Below, in pieces: positions 16,540-25,806 of a DNA stretch of 64,000 nucleotides. Within the stretch, counting starts at the first letter, position 1; every line of letters starts with the position of its first letter. The notes beneath the pieces are model-generated. The model was given only the letters and a program-made list of their open reading frames with translations, made no database searches and had not been told where the DNA came from. This DNA is from Algibacter sp. L3A6. Lineage in GTDB: Bacteria; Bacteroidota; Bacteroidia; Flavobacteriales; Flavobacteriaceae. The stretch covers positions 3,160,501 through 3,224,500 of the forward strand of contig NZ_CP047030.1 in the NCBI RefSeq assembly GCF_009796825.1. The letters run 5' to 3'. The translations under genes were made by a program, and so were the position numbers.

Positions 16540-19500
16540 ATGAAAATTAAATTACACAATTTCGCTTTCTATCGAAAAAAAAGGCACTTAGGTTTTTTCT
16601 TGAGTGTTTTGGCTTTTTCGTGTGTTTCTGCAAGTTTTGGTTTGGCGCCAAACACGAGTGCAGATTTAAAAGTAACGCGTAGTTATTTGCAGCAACAAAT
16701 AACAGGAACAATTACCGATGTTAATGGGCAACCTGTGCCAGGTGTTAATATTAGGGAGAAAGGAACAGGAAACGGAGCGCAATCAGATTTTGATGGAGGC
16801 TTCGCTATAACACCGTCTAAAGAAAATGCTGTGTTAGTGTTTTCATTTGTTGGATTTAAAACTCAAGAAGTTACAGTAACTAATCAAAAGGTTTTAAAAA
16901 TAACTTTGGAAGAAGATATTGCTGCTCTTGATGAGGTTGTTGTTGTTGGGTATGGTACTCAGAAAAAAGTAAATTTAACCGCAGCAGTATCTCAAATTGG
17001 TGCGGAAACTTTTGAAAACAGACCTTCAGCAAACGTTGCTCGTTCATTACAAGGTTCTGTACCAGGCTTACAAATTAGTAACTCGTCTGCAGGTGGAGCA
17101 CCCGGTGCCGATACCAATATTAATATACGTGGTTTTTTAACTAGTGCAGGTAGCGGTGGTAATGTTCAAGAATCTTCGCCATTAGTACTTGTTGATGGTA
17201 TTGAAATGAATTTAAATGATATTGACCCTGAAAGTATCGAAACTGTTTCTGTACTTAAAGACGCAGCGGCAGCATCAATTTATGGATCACAAGCTGCAGG
17301 TGGAGCCATATTAATTACCACAAAAAGCGGTAGTAATATGAAAGGGAAAATTAGAGTAACTTACAGTACTAACTACGCTTTAACGAAACCAACAAAAATA
17401 CCTGAATTAGCCAGCGCTATTGATTTTGCTTATACAGTTAATGATTCTCGGATAAATAATGGTCAAAACCCATATCATGATGAAACAGATTTAGCTAATA
17501 TCTTGGCTAACATGGCAAACCCTGGTAGTGCGCCATCATTAGGTGTTAATGCAGCGGGAACAAACTGGAACTATACCAGTATTGGAATTGATGCTACGGG
17601 TGCTACCGATTGGACTGAAGTTTTATATAAAGATTGGGCTGAAAGAACTAAGCATAACTTAAGTATATCTGGAGGAGATCAAAAAATGAACTATTATTTT
17701 TCTGCTGGGGCTTATGACGAAGGTGGTCTTTTGAAAGTAGGAAATGAATCTTTTCAACGATACAATCTTGATGCAAAAATTTCTTCACAAGTTAATAAAT
17801 GGTTAAAAGTAGAGTTGTTAACTAAAGTTTTAAAAAGCTATTCCGATTACCCAACGCAAGGAGGGACAGATAATGACTTATCTGGAGTTTTAGACTTGTT
17901 ATCTAAAATAAAACCAACTTTTCCTTTAGTAGATCCTATTTATGGAGAGGAATGGCTTGGACACTCATATTTTCCGTTTTGGGATACTCAACGTGTTAAA
18001 ACAGAACAAAATCAACTTGTGTTATTACCAAGATTTATTATTGAGCCTATTAAAGACTTGAAATTAAACGTTAATCTTAATTATAAGAGAAGTAACAACT
18101 ATGAAGAAGAGAGTATTTTATCAGTTCAAGAAATAAGACCTGACGGGTTTATTGATAGAGTAGCACAACAAAACACATCTTATTCTCCAGCTTTCGCAAC
18201 AACTGAATATTTTTCTCCAAACATTTTTACTACTTATGATAAATCTATAGGGAGTCATAATCTTAATGCTACAGTAGGGTACCAAAGTGAGGTGAATAAT
18301 TTCCATAGTTTAGGTGCACAGACTGATTATTTAATTTCTAATAATGTAGTTTCTATAAATGCATCTTTAGATGATGATCAACTTGTAAGTGAAGCCATTA
18401 CGCATTGGGCAACGCAAAGTGTATTTAGTAGATTTAGATATAATTACAAAGAAAAATATTTATTTGAATTTAGTTACCGAAGAGATGGGTCTTCTAGATT
18501 TGCTCCAGAGGATAGATGGGCTGGTTTTCCAAGTTATTCGGCTGGATATAACGTAGCTAAAGAGAATTTCTGGCCAATAGATGCTATTAGCACCTTCAAA
18601 TTAAGAGGGTCTTATGGTACGTTAGGAAATCAAAATGTTAGTAATTATTTATATTTATCTAATATAGAATTAAATACAGGCGGAACAAGCTATTTATTTG
18701 ATGGTCAACGTGAAACTTACGCTTTTACGCCAGGTTTAGGTAGTGAAAACTTAACTTGGGAAAAAGTGAAAACTACCGATATTGGTTTTGATCTTAGCGC
18801 ATTTAACAACAAACTGGATATAGGTTTTTCTTGGTACCGTACAGATATCGAAGGTATGGCTACAGGTGGTCTTAATTTACCTGCACAGTTAGGAACAACT
18901 GCTCCTGTAGCAAACGCAGGAATTTCAAGAGTTCAAGGATGGGAAGTAGAAGCTAAATGGAGACAAAATATTGGTAAAGATTTTAGTTATAATATTAGAG
19001 CGGTACTTTCTGACTATAAAAGAAGCATCGTTGATTATCCAGTTCCTGATGGAACAGCAACACAGTCTTTAACTCAAACCTACTACCCAGGACAGGATTT
19101 AGGTACAATTTACGGTCTTACATGGGATGGCTGGTTTTTAACAGATGAAGAAGCTGCGAATCACCCTATAGACCAAAGTGCAGTTAGTGCTTGGGCTTAT
19201 TCAGCTGGTGATACAAAATATAAAGATCTTGATGGAGACGGATCTATAAACAGAGGCGCATGGGAAGTTGGAGATACAGGAGATTGGAGTGTACTAGGTA
19301 ATACTACACCACGTTATCAATATGCCGTAAATCTAGGTTTTGTATATAAAAATTTAGACTTTAATGCTTTTATACAAGGTGTTGGAAAAAGAGATGTCGT
19401 AGTATCTAATCACCAAAGGTTTAGAGGTCCTGCTCAAGGCGCATTTCATGCTAATGTTTGGGTAGAACACTTAGATTATTTTAGACCTGAAGATACCACA

Positions 19501-19839
19501 AATCCATTAGGTCCAAATTTAGATGCTTATTTCCCAGCACCATACTCTGCCAACCCAGGTAGAAATAACAAAAATTATAGTCAAGTAGTTGATCGTTATA
19601 TACAAAATGGAGCTTATGCTAGATTAAAAAGTTTACAATTAGGATATACAATTCCTAAAGATGTAACTAGCAAACACGGTATAACCAATTTTAGACTTTA
19701 TGTTACTGGAGAAAACCTATTTACAGTTAACGATATGCTATTCTTTGATCCAGAAAATATTACAGCTGGTGTAACAGGTAGTGCCATATCTTACCCGTTA
19801 CAGAAAATTGTATCCCTGGGATTAAACGTATCATTCTAA
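16540..19839 (+). CDS. SusC-like TonB-dependent outer-membrane transporter (susC2)
   Basis: A 1099-residue SusC/RagA protein with the same plan as susC1: signal peptide with the FYRKKRH charged patch, carboxypeptidase-regulatory-like domain (about 55-135, GTITDVNGQPVPGVNI), DEVVVVGYGTQKKVNLTAAV, a plug with LVLVDGIEMNLNDIDPESIE and VLKDAAAASIYGSQAAGGA, then barrel. It is 46 residues longer than susC1 and clearly diverged outside the N-terminus, so it likely takes a different part of the same substrate class or a different oligosaccharide (inference). Its susD partner starts 18 bp downstream. It has its own operator and promoter at 16317 and follows a terminator. Confidence 0.96.
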   Translation: MKIKLHNFAFYRKKRHLGFFLSVLAFSCVSASFGLAPNTSADLKVTRSYLQQQITGTITDVNGQPVPGVNIREKGTGNGAQSDFDGGFAITPSKENAVLVFSFVGFKTQEVTVTNQKVLKITLEEDIAALDEVVVVGYGTQKKVNLTAAVSQIGAETFENRPSANVARSLQGSVPGLQISNSSAGGAPGADTNINIRGFLTSAGSGGNVQESSPLVLVDGIEMNLNDIDPESIETVSVLKDAAAASIYGSQAAGGAILITTKSGSNMKGKIRVTYSTNYALTKPTKIPELASAIDFAYTVNDSRINNGQNPYHDETDLANILANMANPGSAPSLGVNAAGTNWNYTSIGIDATGATDWTEVLYKDWAERTKHNLSISGGDQKMNYYFSAGAYDEGGLLKVGNESFQRYNLDAKISSQVNKWLKVELLTKVLKSYSDYPTQGGTDNDLSGVLDLLSKIKPTFPLVDPIYGEEWLGHSYFPFWDTQRVKTEQNQLVLLPRFIIEPIKDLKLNVNLNYKRSNNYEEESILSVQEIRPDGFIDRVAQQNTSYSPAFATTEYFSPNIFTTYDKSIGSHNLNATVGYQSEVNNFHSLGAQTDYLISNNVVSINASLDDDQLVSEAITHWATQSVFSRFRYNYKEKYLFEFSYRRDGSSRFAPEDRWAGFPSYSAGYNVAKENFWPIDAISTFKLRGSYGTLGNQNVSNYLYLSNIELNTGGTSYLFDGQRETYAFTPGLGSENLTWEKVKTTDIGFDLSAFNNKLDIGFSWYRTDIEGMATGGLNLPAQLGTTAPVANAGISRVQGWEVEAKWRQNIGKDFSYNIRAVLSDYKRSIVDYPVPDGTATQSLTQTYYPGQDLGTIYGLTWDGWFLTDEEAANHPIDQSAVSAWAYSAGDTKYKDLDGDGSINRGAWEVGDTGDWSVLGNTTPRYQYAVNLGFVYKNLDFNAFIQGVGKRDVVVSNHQRFRGPAQGAFHANVWVEHLDYFRPEDTTNPLGPNLDAYFPAPYSANPGRNNKNYSQVVDRYIQNGAYARLKSLQLGYTIPKDVTSKHGITNFRLYVTGENLFTVNDMLFFDPENITAGVTGSAISYPLQKIVSLGLNVSF

Positions 19840-19857
19840 TTACAAAATTGTAGAAAT

Positions 19858-21564
19858 ATGAAAAATATAATAAAATTATTTATTTTAAGTACAGCAGTGA
19901 CTTTGTCGTCTTGCGAAGACTTTTTAGAAAAAACACCTTTGGATGTTGTCTCGGAGGTTGACTTTTACAGCACACCTGGTGATTTAAGAGCGTCAGTTAA
20001 TGCTTTTTATAATGATTTGCCAAGTTGGTCAAATACTAGTGTAGGTTTCTCTGTACTACCCGATCTTGATTCTGATATGGGTATTGCTGAAAATATAAAC
20101 TCTAGACTTAGTGGTCAAACAGGTGTAGCTACAGAATCTTCAAATTCAGTTTGGAGTTGGGACGAGGTAAGAGAAGTTAATTGGCTTTTAGATCATGTTG
20201 ATCAAGCAGAAGGTGATCAAACAGAAATTGACCAATACATAGGAGAAACTTATTTCTTTAGAGCGTATTATTATTTTAATCTTTTAGTTGATTACGGTGA
20301 TTTACCAATATTTGAGAAATATTTTGATGATAAGGATGAAGAGTTTTTATTTGCTGCTAGAGACCCAAGAAATGAAGTAGCCGATTTTATCCTTTCGGAT
20401 TTAACCACTGCTATTTCTTTATTACAATCTTTTCCAGATATCTCAACAAGTCCTCGTGTAAGTAAAGAAGCTGCTTTATTACTAAAAGCAAGGATTGCGC
20501 TTTATGAAGGGACATGGGAAAGGTATCATAATGGAACAGCTTTTGGCGTAGAAGGCTCTAACGGTTCTACTTATTTAGAAATCGCTGCAGATACTTCTGA
20601 AGAACTTATCGATAGTGGTGTATTTACGCTTCATGATGATTACTCTACTTTATTTAACCAAATTGGGCTTAGTGGTAATAGCGAAGTGATGCTTTGGAGA
20701 GATTTCGATAATGATTTAGGTTTTAATAATAGCTTACAAATTTCTTGGCCTAATCGTTGTGCTTATACAAGGGAAGCAATACGCACCTATTTATGTATTG
20801 ATGGCGACCCTATTTCAGTGAGTGATTTATATGATGAAGGAGATAAATCTTTAGCGACCATAGAAGTAGACAGAGATCCAAGATTAGCCGCTTTAATAAT
20901 GGTACCTGGAGATTTAATTAAAAGAGATGGTAGCTCAACTGTTGCTTATATAGCTCCTGATTTTACTACTGCTAATGCAGGACTTACGGGGTACGAATCG
21001 CAAAAGTATAGAAATATTGATATAGATCCTGTTACTAGCGATTTTACTAAAAACACGTCTAAGGTTATAATGCGTTATGCTGAAGCTTTATTAATTTTTG
21101 CTGAAGCTAAAGCTGAATTGGGCACCATTACTCAAGACGATTTAGAAAAGTCTATTAATAAGTTACGTACTCGTGTAGGTATGCCTGGCATAACATTAGG
21201 ATCGATAACTGTGGATCCTGATTGGCCGAATTATGGCTATACTCTTACAGATATTTTATATGAAGTTCGTAGAGAACGTACTGTTGAACTAATGGCAGAA
21301 GGTTTTAGACTTGATGATTTATTACGTTGGAGAGCTCATGAATTAGTTAATGGAACCACTCCTAGAGGAGCATATTTTTACGATGGTATTGTAAATTCAG
21401 ATACACCAGAATCAAATGTAACGATAGATTCTGAAGGTTATATTGCTCCATTTCTTAATTCAGATCCTTATAATTTTGATGAAACTAAAGCCTATTTATT
21501 ACCTATACCAAGTAACGAATTAATACTTAACCCGAATTTATTGCCACAAAATCCAGGTTGGTAA
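19858..21564 (+). CDS. SusD/RagB-family glycan-binding lipoprotein (susD2)
   Basis: A 568-residue SusD partner of susC2. The lipoprotein signal is MKNIIKLFILSTAVTLSSCE with the cysteine at 19, followed by DFLEKTPLDVVSEVDFYST, the classical SusD opening. Helical blocks include YIGETYFFRAYYYFNLLVDYGDLP and the C-terminal MRYAEALLIFAEAKAEL, VRRERTVELMAEGFRLDDLLRW and LLPIPSNELILNPNL with a final NPGW. Similarity to susD1 is limited to family blocks, so the two pairs are not recent copies. A strong terminator 30 bp after the stop closes the unit. Confidence 0.95.
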   Translation: MKNIIKLFILSTAVTLSSCEDFLEKTPLDVVSEVDFYSTPGDLRASVNAFYNDLPSWSNTSVGFSVLPDLDSDMGIAENINSRLSGQTGVATESSNSVWSWDEVREVNWLLDHVDQAEGDQTEIDQYIGETYFFRAYYYFNLLVDYGDLPIFEKYFDDKDEEFLFAARDPRNEVADFILSDLTTAISLLQSFPDISTSPRVSKEAALLLKARIALYEGTWERYHNGTAFGVEGSNGSTYLEIAADTSEELIDSGVFTLHDDYSTLFNQIGLSGNSEVMLWRDFDNDLGFNNSLQISWPNRCAYTREAIRTYLCIDGDPISVSDLYDEGDKSLATIEVDRDPRLAALIMVPGDLIKRDGSSTVAYIAPDFTTANAGLTGYESQKYRNIDIDPVTSDFTKNTSKVIMRYAEALLIFAEAKAELGTITQDDLEKSINKLRTRVGMPGITLGSITVDPDWPNYGYTLTDILYEVRRERTVELMAEGFRLDDLLRWRAHELVNGTTPRGAYFYDGIVNSDTPESNVTIDSEGYIAPFLNSDPYNFDETKAYLLPIPSNELILNPNLLPQNPGW

Positions 21565-21593
21565 AATTTATTTAATAATTAGTTTTTTTAATT

Positions 21594-21630
21594 AAAAAGC
21601 TCAACATCAAATTTTGATGTTGAGCTTTTT
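21594..21630. terminator. Rho-independent terminator after susD2
   Basis: Near-perfect hairpin: AAAAAGCTCAACATCAA followed by its reverse complement across a 3-base centre, ending in TTTTT. The leading A-run would also let it work in the reverse direction. Confidence 0.92.
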
Positions 21631-21650
21631 GTTTTATCATAAAAAAAACA

Positions 21651-21890
21651 ATGAAACAGATTTTTACATGTCGTCTTTTAATTCTTGCTGTCAATAATTT
21701 TTTTACAAACCTCTACTAGATTTCCATAAAAATAAAGAGTTTTACATATTAACCATTCTAAAATAGATACTACAATTTCAGTAGTAAATTCTCCATATTT
21801 AGTGGTTTGTAATCCAGAGGCCAAATAAGGGAATCTTATTCTTTTTATAGCAGTAGCATGAGGGATTACAATACCCAAACAAAAGACTAA
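21651..21890 (+). pseudogene. Decayed partial copy of the hydrolase-like gene at 22101
   Basis: About 240 bp match the first 240 bp of the gene at 22101 base for base in many runs: ATGAAACAGATTTTTACAT at the start, then TACATATT, TACAATTTCAG, TTTAGTGGT/TTTAGTAGT, AATCCAGAGGC and AAGGGAA in the same order and spacing. Translation from its ATG hits a stop after 22 codons and other stops follow. It is a relic of the 5' end of a paralogue lying just upstream of the later copy. Similarity fades near 21890. The rest of the gap to 22100 shows no recognisable feature. Confidence 0.75.
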
Positions 21891-22100
21891 TCTCCATAAT
21901 TTCTCAATTTTATCGTTTCATAACAAAAAATAGACTTATTACATAAAGTGTAGTATAAGTGTAACCCCTTTTTTTAATGGTTTACATAGGTTTTTTGTTA
22001 ATTTACGTATTGTTGTTTGGAGCGAGAACTAACTGCTTTATTCTATTATAGATAGTTTTTTATTAAAACCAATAATGCCTAATTTTAAATCAAAAAAATA

Positions 22101-22999
22101 ATGAAACAGATTTTTACATCACTTCTTTTAATTGTAATTATTAATAGTAGTGTTTTTTCGCAAACTTCAACTGGGTTTCCAGAAGAATATAAAGTTTTAC
22201 ATATTGAACCTTCTAAAACAGATTCTACAATTTCAGAAGCAAATTCACCACATTTAGTAGTTTATAATCCAGAGGCTAAACAAGGGAAGCTTCTTTTCTT
22301 TATGCCAGGAACAGGAGGAATTGCGCTAAAAGGGCCAAAGAGTTTATTTGCTACAGCCGTAAATCAAGGCTATCACGTTATTAATATATCATACATTAAT
22401 ACACCAGCAGTGGCGCAAATTTGTAGAGGAAAAGTACTTGCTGAAAATTCTAATTGTACTGAAGAATTCAGAACTAGGCGTATTTATGGAAATAATAATT
22501 TCTCATTAATTGATGATGCTCCTCAAGATGCCATAGTGAATAGATTAACTAAGTTACTTATTTATCTATCGGAACATGATAAAACAGGTAATTGGGATAC
22601 TTATTTAGAAAATGGAGCTCCTAAATGGAGTGAAATTGCAGTTTCTGGTCAGTCTCAAGGAGGGGGAATGGCCGCTTTTATAGCTAAAGAACAATTGGTG
22701 TCGCGTGTAGTAGATTTTTCATTTTTCAGGAGGCTGGGATTATTCAGATAAAACCAAAAATAGCGATATGGTATTATTCGCCAAGTGTAACGCCAAGCGA
22801 TGTTTGGTATGGTACATATCATGTTACAGAACCTGCAGCCAAAATAATAAGAGAAAGTTATGAAGCTATGGGGATTCCAGAAAATCATATTTATCCTTTC
22901 AGCCTGCCTGTTCCAGAAGGTAAAAAAGGCCATTCTAACGGTGTTAGAAATATTGGATATGTAAATGATTGGATAGAATTATTGGGTAAGGGTAATTAA
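22101..22999 (+). pseudogene. Frameshifted alpha/beta-hydrolase-like secreted protein
   Basis: The reading frame begins with a signal peptide (MKQIFTSLLLIVIINSSVFSQ) and shows a hydrolase-like pattern: LLFFMPGTGG near residue 74 and the nucleophile elbow VSGQSQGGG (serine in GQSQG). It breaks after residue 206. A 7-bp tandem duplication of TTTTTCA (22715-22721 and 22722-22728) shifts the frame; after it the +1 frame reads SGGWDYSDKTKNSD. A second shift near 22764-22769, best explained by loss of one AT from a short AT repeat, leads to the frame reading YYSPSVTPSDVWYGTYHV and on to HIYPFSLPVPEGKKGHSNG, stopping at 22997. Adding +7 and -2 reproduces the observed final frame exactly. The full product would have been about 298 residues. 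The substrate is unknown; neighbouring sulfatases suggest a role in glycan use (inference). Confidence 0.8.
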
Positions 23000-23227
23000 G
23001 CTTCAATAATTTAGGTTAACGGAATTTTTAAGCATAAAAAATACAGAATGTGTAATTCTTTATTAAGGTTAGTATCTTCTTTAAAAAGTAGTATTTTTAC
23101 TTGTAAAAATTTGCTTTTTATAAAACCTTGGCGCTTAAAATGTACCATAGATTTATCAAAATATTCCTGTTATCTCATAGCATTTCTTACTTATTTATAG
23201 AAAATAACTTAATAGAGTTCTAAAAAA

Positions 23228-24826
23228 ATGAAAATTATTTATATGAAGATTTTATTAAGATGTATTACTGCGTTTTTCTTATTTGTAGCTTGCGGAAAAC
23301 AAGCTAAGGTTACCTCTGCACCACATAATATTTCAGAAAGAAAACCGAACATTATTTTCTTATCAATCGACGATTTAAGAGCTGATCTTGGAAGCTACGG
23401 TAATACAGAGATTAAGACACCAAATATGGATGCTTTGGCTGCAACTTCCATGGTGATGTTAAATACGCATTGTCAAGCTGCGGTTTGTGCACCATCTAGA
23501 GCAAGTACAATGCTGGGGTATAGGCCAGATTCTACGCGAGTTTGGCATTTAGGCGATAAGTTTAGAGAGATTAATCCGGAAGCGGTTACTATGCCTCAGT
23601 ATTTCAACAAAGCTGGTTATTACACAGTTAACATTGGTAAAATTTTTCATAATTACATGCCAGATTCTATTTCGTGGGACGAGCCAGATTTAAAACCATA
23701 TCCTTACAATACTAAAGCTTATGCGTTGCGTGATGCTGAAACTTATTACTATACCGAAGCCGCGCTAGAAGATCAAAAAAAGCAAAGAACCATTCTTTTA
23801 GAAAAAAGAAAAGGACGAAAAGTGTATGGAGATGGATGGAATCGTGGTCCCGCAATAGAGGATGCCGATGTACCGGATTCGTTATATTTTGATGCGATGC
23901 AAACACAATTAGCATTAGAAACGATTGATAGAATAAAAGGTAATAAAAAGCCGTTTTTTATGGGGCTTGGACTTTATAGGCCACACCTTCCTTTTGTAGT
24001 GCCAAAAAAATATTGGGATTTATATCCTGTGGGCTCAGTTTCTCCAGCAGCCAATCCAAAATTACCAAAAAACGCTGCGGTAATGTCCGCTAATTCTAAT
24101 TATGAATTAAGAGCTTATACTAATCCTTATAAAATTGGACGTCCAGAAGATGCACCACTTCCAGAAACTTATTCCGATTCGCTCAAAAGAGGATACTATG
24201 CAAGCGTAAGTTTTGTTGATGCTTGTGTTGGGAAGCTAGTGACAGGCTTAAAGGAAAGAGGCCTTTATGAAAATACAGTTATTGTTTTATGGGGTGACCA
24301 TGGATGGAAATTAGGCGATCACAACGGATGGGGTAAAATGACTAATTTTTATATTGATACGCATGTGCCGTTAATTATAAAAGGAGTCAATCAAAAAGAG
24401 GGAAAACGCATTGAAGCACTTTCAGAATTAGTAGATATTTTCCCAACACTTTGTGATTTAACAGGTGTAGATAAAGCTGATTATTTACAAGGTACTAGTT
24501 TAATTCCTATTTTTGAAAACCCAGATTTAGAATGGAAAGATGCTGTTTTTACACAGTTTAGAAGACGAAAAGGCGTTTCTAAAGATGGAAATGAATACAT
24601 GGGCTATTCTATGCAAACCAAGCAACATCATTATATTGAATGGTATCGTTGGGATAATGAAAAAAAGTTAAAAGGTGATTTTGCTGATACTGAATTATAC
24701 GACCACTTTGTAGATAGTAATGAAACAGTTAATGTGGCTAAAAATCCTGAACAGAAAGATGTTGTTAAACGTTTATCTGAGCAATTAAAAAAAGGTTGGA
24801 GAGGCGCATTGCCAAAAATCAAATAG
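23228..24826 (+). CDS. Sulfatase (iduronate-2-sulfatase-like), lipoprotein
   Basis: A type I sulfatase of 532 residues. The start may be the ATG at 23228 or the one five codons later; the second gives a tidier lipoprotein signal (MKILLRCITAFFLFVACGKQ). The core begins NIIFLSIDDLRADLGSYG with metal-binding aspartates. The maturation motif is CAPSRAS with Cys87, which must be converted to formylglycine. GYRPDSTRVWHLGDKFR, then GLYRPHLPF and WGDHGWKLGDHNGWGK, resemble iduronate-2-sulfatase-type (S1_7-like) enzymes. The subfamily is tentative and the true substrate may be another 2-O- or hexosamine sulfate; no uronate lyase or GH88 lies in the window. The maturation enzyme is not in the window. 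Confidence 0.92.
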   Translation: MKIIYMKILLRCITAFFLFVACGKQAKVTSAPHNISERKPNIIFLSIDDLRADLGSYGNTEIKTPNMDALAATSMVMLNTHCQAAVCAPSRASTMLGYRPDSTRVWHLGDKFREINPEAVTMPQYFNKAGYYTVNIGKIFHNYMPDSISWDEPDLKPYPYNTKAYALRDAETYYYTEAALEDQKKQRTILLEKRKGRKVYGDGWNRGPAIEDADVPDSLYFDAMQTQLALETIDRIKGNKKPFFMGLGLYRPHLPFVVPKKYWDLYPVGSVSPAANPKLPKNAAVMSANSNYELRAYTNPYKIGRPEDAPLPETYSDSLKRGYYASVSFVDACVGKLVTGLKERGLYENTVIVLWGDHGWKLGDHNGWGKMTNFYIDTHVPLIIKGVNQKEGKRIEALSELVDIFPTLCDLTGVDKADYLQGTSLIPIFENPDLEWKDAVFTQFRRRKGVSKDGNEYMGYSMQTKQHHYIEWYRWDNEKKLKGDFADTELYDHFVDSNETVNVAKNPEQKDVVKRLSEQLKKGWRGALPKIK

Positions 24827-24945
24827 TAATAGATACCTTTAAAATCAAATAGAATTATAATAGTCCCTTAATGCATTGGAGGCTTTAGCTATTAAGAGGA
24901 TTGTTATGGTTAGAAAAAATTAAGGTTTTAAATGAAAACTCAAAA

Positions 24946-25656
24946 ATGAATCATAAAGATATGAAAACCCTTGGGCTAATAGGTGGCACCTCTTGGCACT
25001 CTACAATCGAGTATTATGCGGCAATTAATCAATCTATCAACGATTATTACGGTAATAATACCAATCCGCCTTTATTAGTTTATACACTCAATCAGGCTGA
25101 GGTTCATAGGTTTCAAAAGGAAGATAAATGGGATTCTATAGCTGGTATGTTGACGGAAGCTGCATTAAGCCTTAATAAGGCTGGAGCAGAATCTGTTATG
25201 TTTTGTGCTAATACGCCGCATAAAGTATATCAAACAGTACAGGATCAATTAGATTTTCCGGTAATACATATTGCAGATGCTACCGCTAAGGCAATTCATA
25301 ATAAAGATATTAAAAGTGTTGGTTTTATAGGAACTATTTACTCTATGGAAGCCGATTTTGTAACCCAAAGAATTGCTGATAATGGTATAGAAGTTTTAGT
25401 TCCTGAAGATAAAGTTGTGTTGAATGAATTACATAGAATTATACAAGAAGAACTAACTTATGGAGACGTTAAACCCGAATCGAAAACCTATGTGCTAGCG
25501 GTTATTCAGGGTTTTGTTGATAAAGGAGCGGAAGGAATTGTTTTAGGTTGTACCGAGTTTCCTTTAATGATTTTTGATGAAGATTTAGATATTCCAGCTT
25601 TCAATACCACAGATATTCATGCTATGGCTGGAGTAAATTATATTCTAAATAAATAG
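24946..25656 (+). CDS. Aspartate/glutamate racemase family protein
   Basis: A 236-residue cytoplasmic protein starting at the ATG at 24946. The reading frame extends back to a TTG at 24901 but the extra residues are not family-like, and an ATG at 24961 is also possible. The protein opens LGLIGGTSWHSTIEYY. Both catalytic cysteines of the cofactor-independent Asp/Glu/hydantoin racemase family are present: MFCANTPHK (first third) and GIVLGCTEFPLMI (last third). It is YgeA-like in layout. It would interconvert L- and D-amino acids, but members vary in substrate. Lying between two sulfatase genes on the same strand is unusual. There is no direct link to glycan breakdown, so it may be a passenger of the transcript. 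Confidence 0.88.
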   Translation: MNHKDMKTLGLIGGTSWHSTIEYYAAINQSINDYYGNNTNPPLLVYTLNQAEVHRFQKEDKWDSIAGMLTEAALSLNKAGAESVMFCANTPHKVYQTVQDQLDFPVIHIADATAKAIHNKDIKSVGFIGTIYSMEADFVTQRIADNGIEVLVPEDKVVLNELHRIIQEELTYGDVKPESKTYVLAVIQGFVDKGAEGIVLGCTEFPLMIFDEDLDIPAFNTTDIHAMAGVNYILNK

Positions 25657-25685
25657 TTGAGTTTTAATAAAACTAAGTTTTTTAA

Positions 25686-25725
25686 ACATCCTTTTATAGT
25701 TAATCTATAAAGGTGTGTTTTTTTT
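25686..25725 (+). terminator. Probable Rho-independent terminator after the racemase gene
   Basis: An imperfect stem (ACATCCTTTTATAG against CTATAAAGGTGT, with bulges, 5-base loop) is followed by eight T residues. It separates the racemase gene from the second sulfatase. Confidence 0.6.
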
Positions 25726-25806
25726 GATTCGTAATAAATTTGAAATCTTTATATTCAACTTAAACATTAATCTTTAACTTGTCATTCAAAACATAAATAT
25801 CAAAGA

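Noticed and set aside
21678..21878. A 66-codon open frame on the minus strand.
   Set aside because: It lies wholly within the decayed copy of the plus-strand hydrolase-like gene and shows no independent coding signal.
24901..24945. Extended start of the racemase gene at TTG 24901.
   Set aside because: The extra 15 residues do not resemble the family start, and a normal ATG follows.
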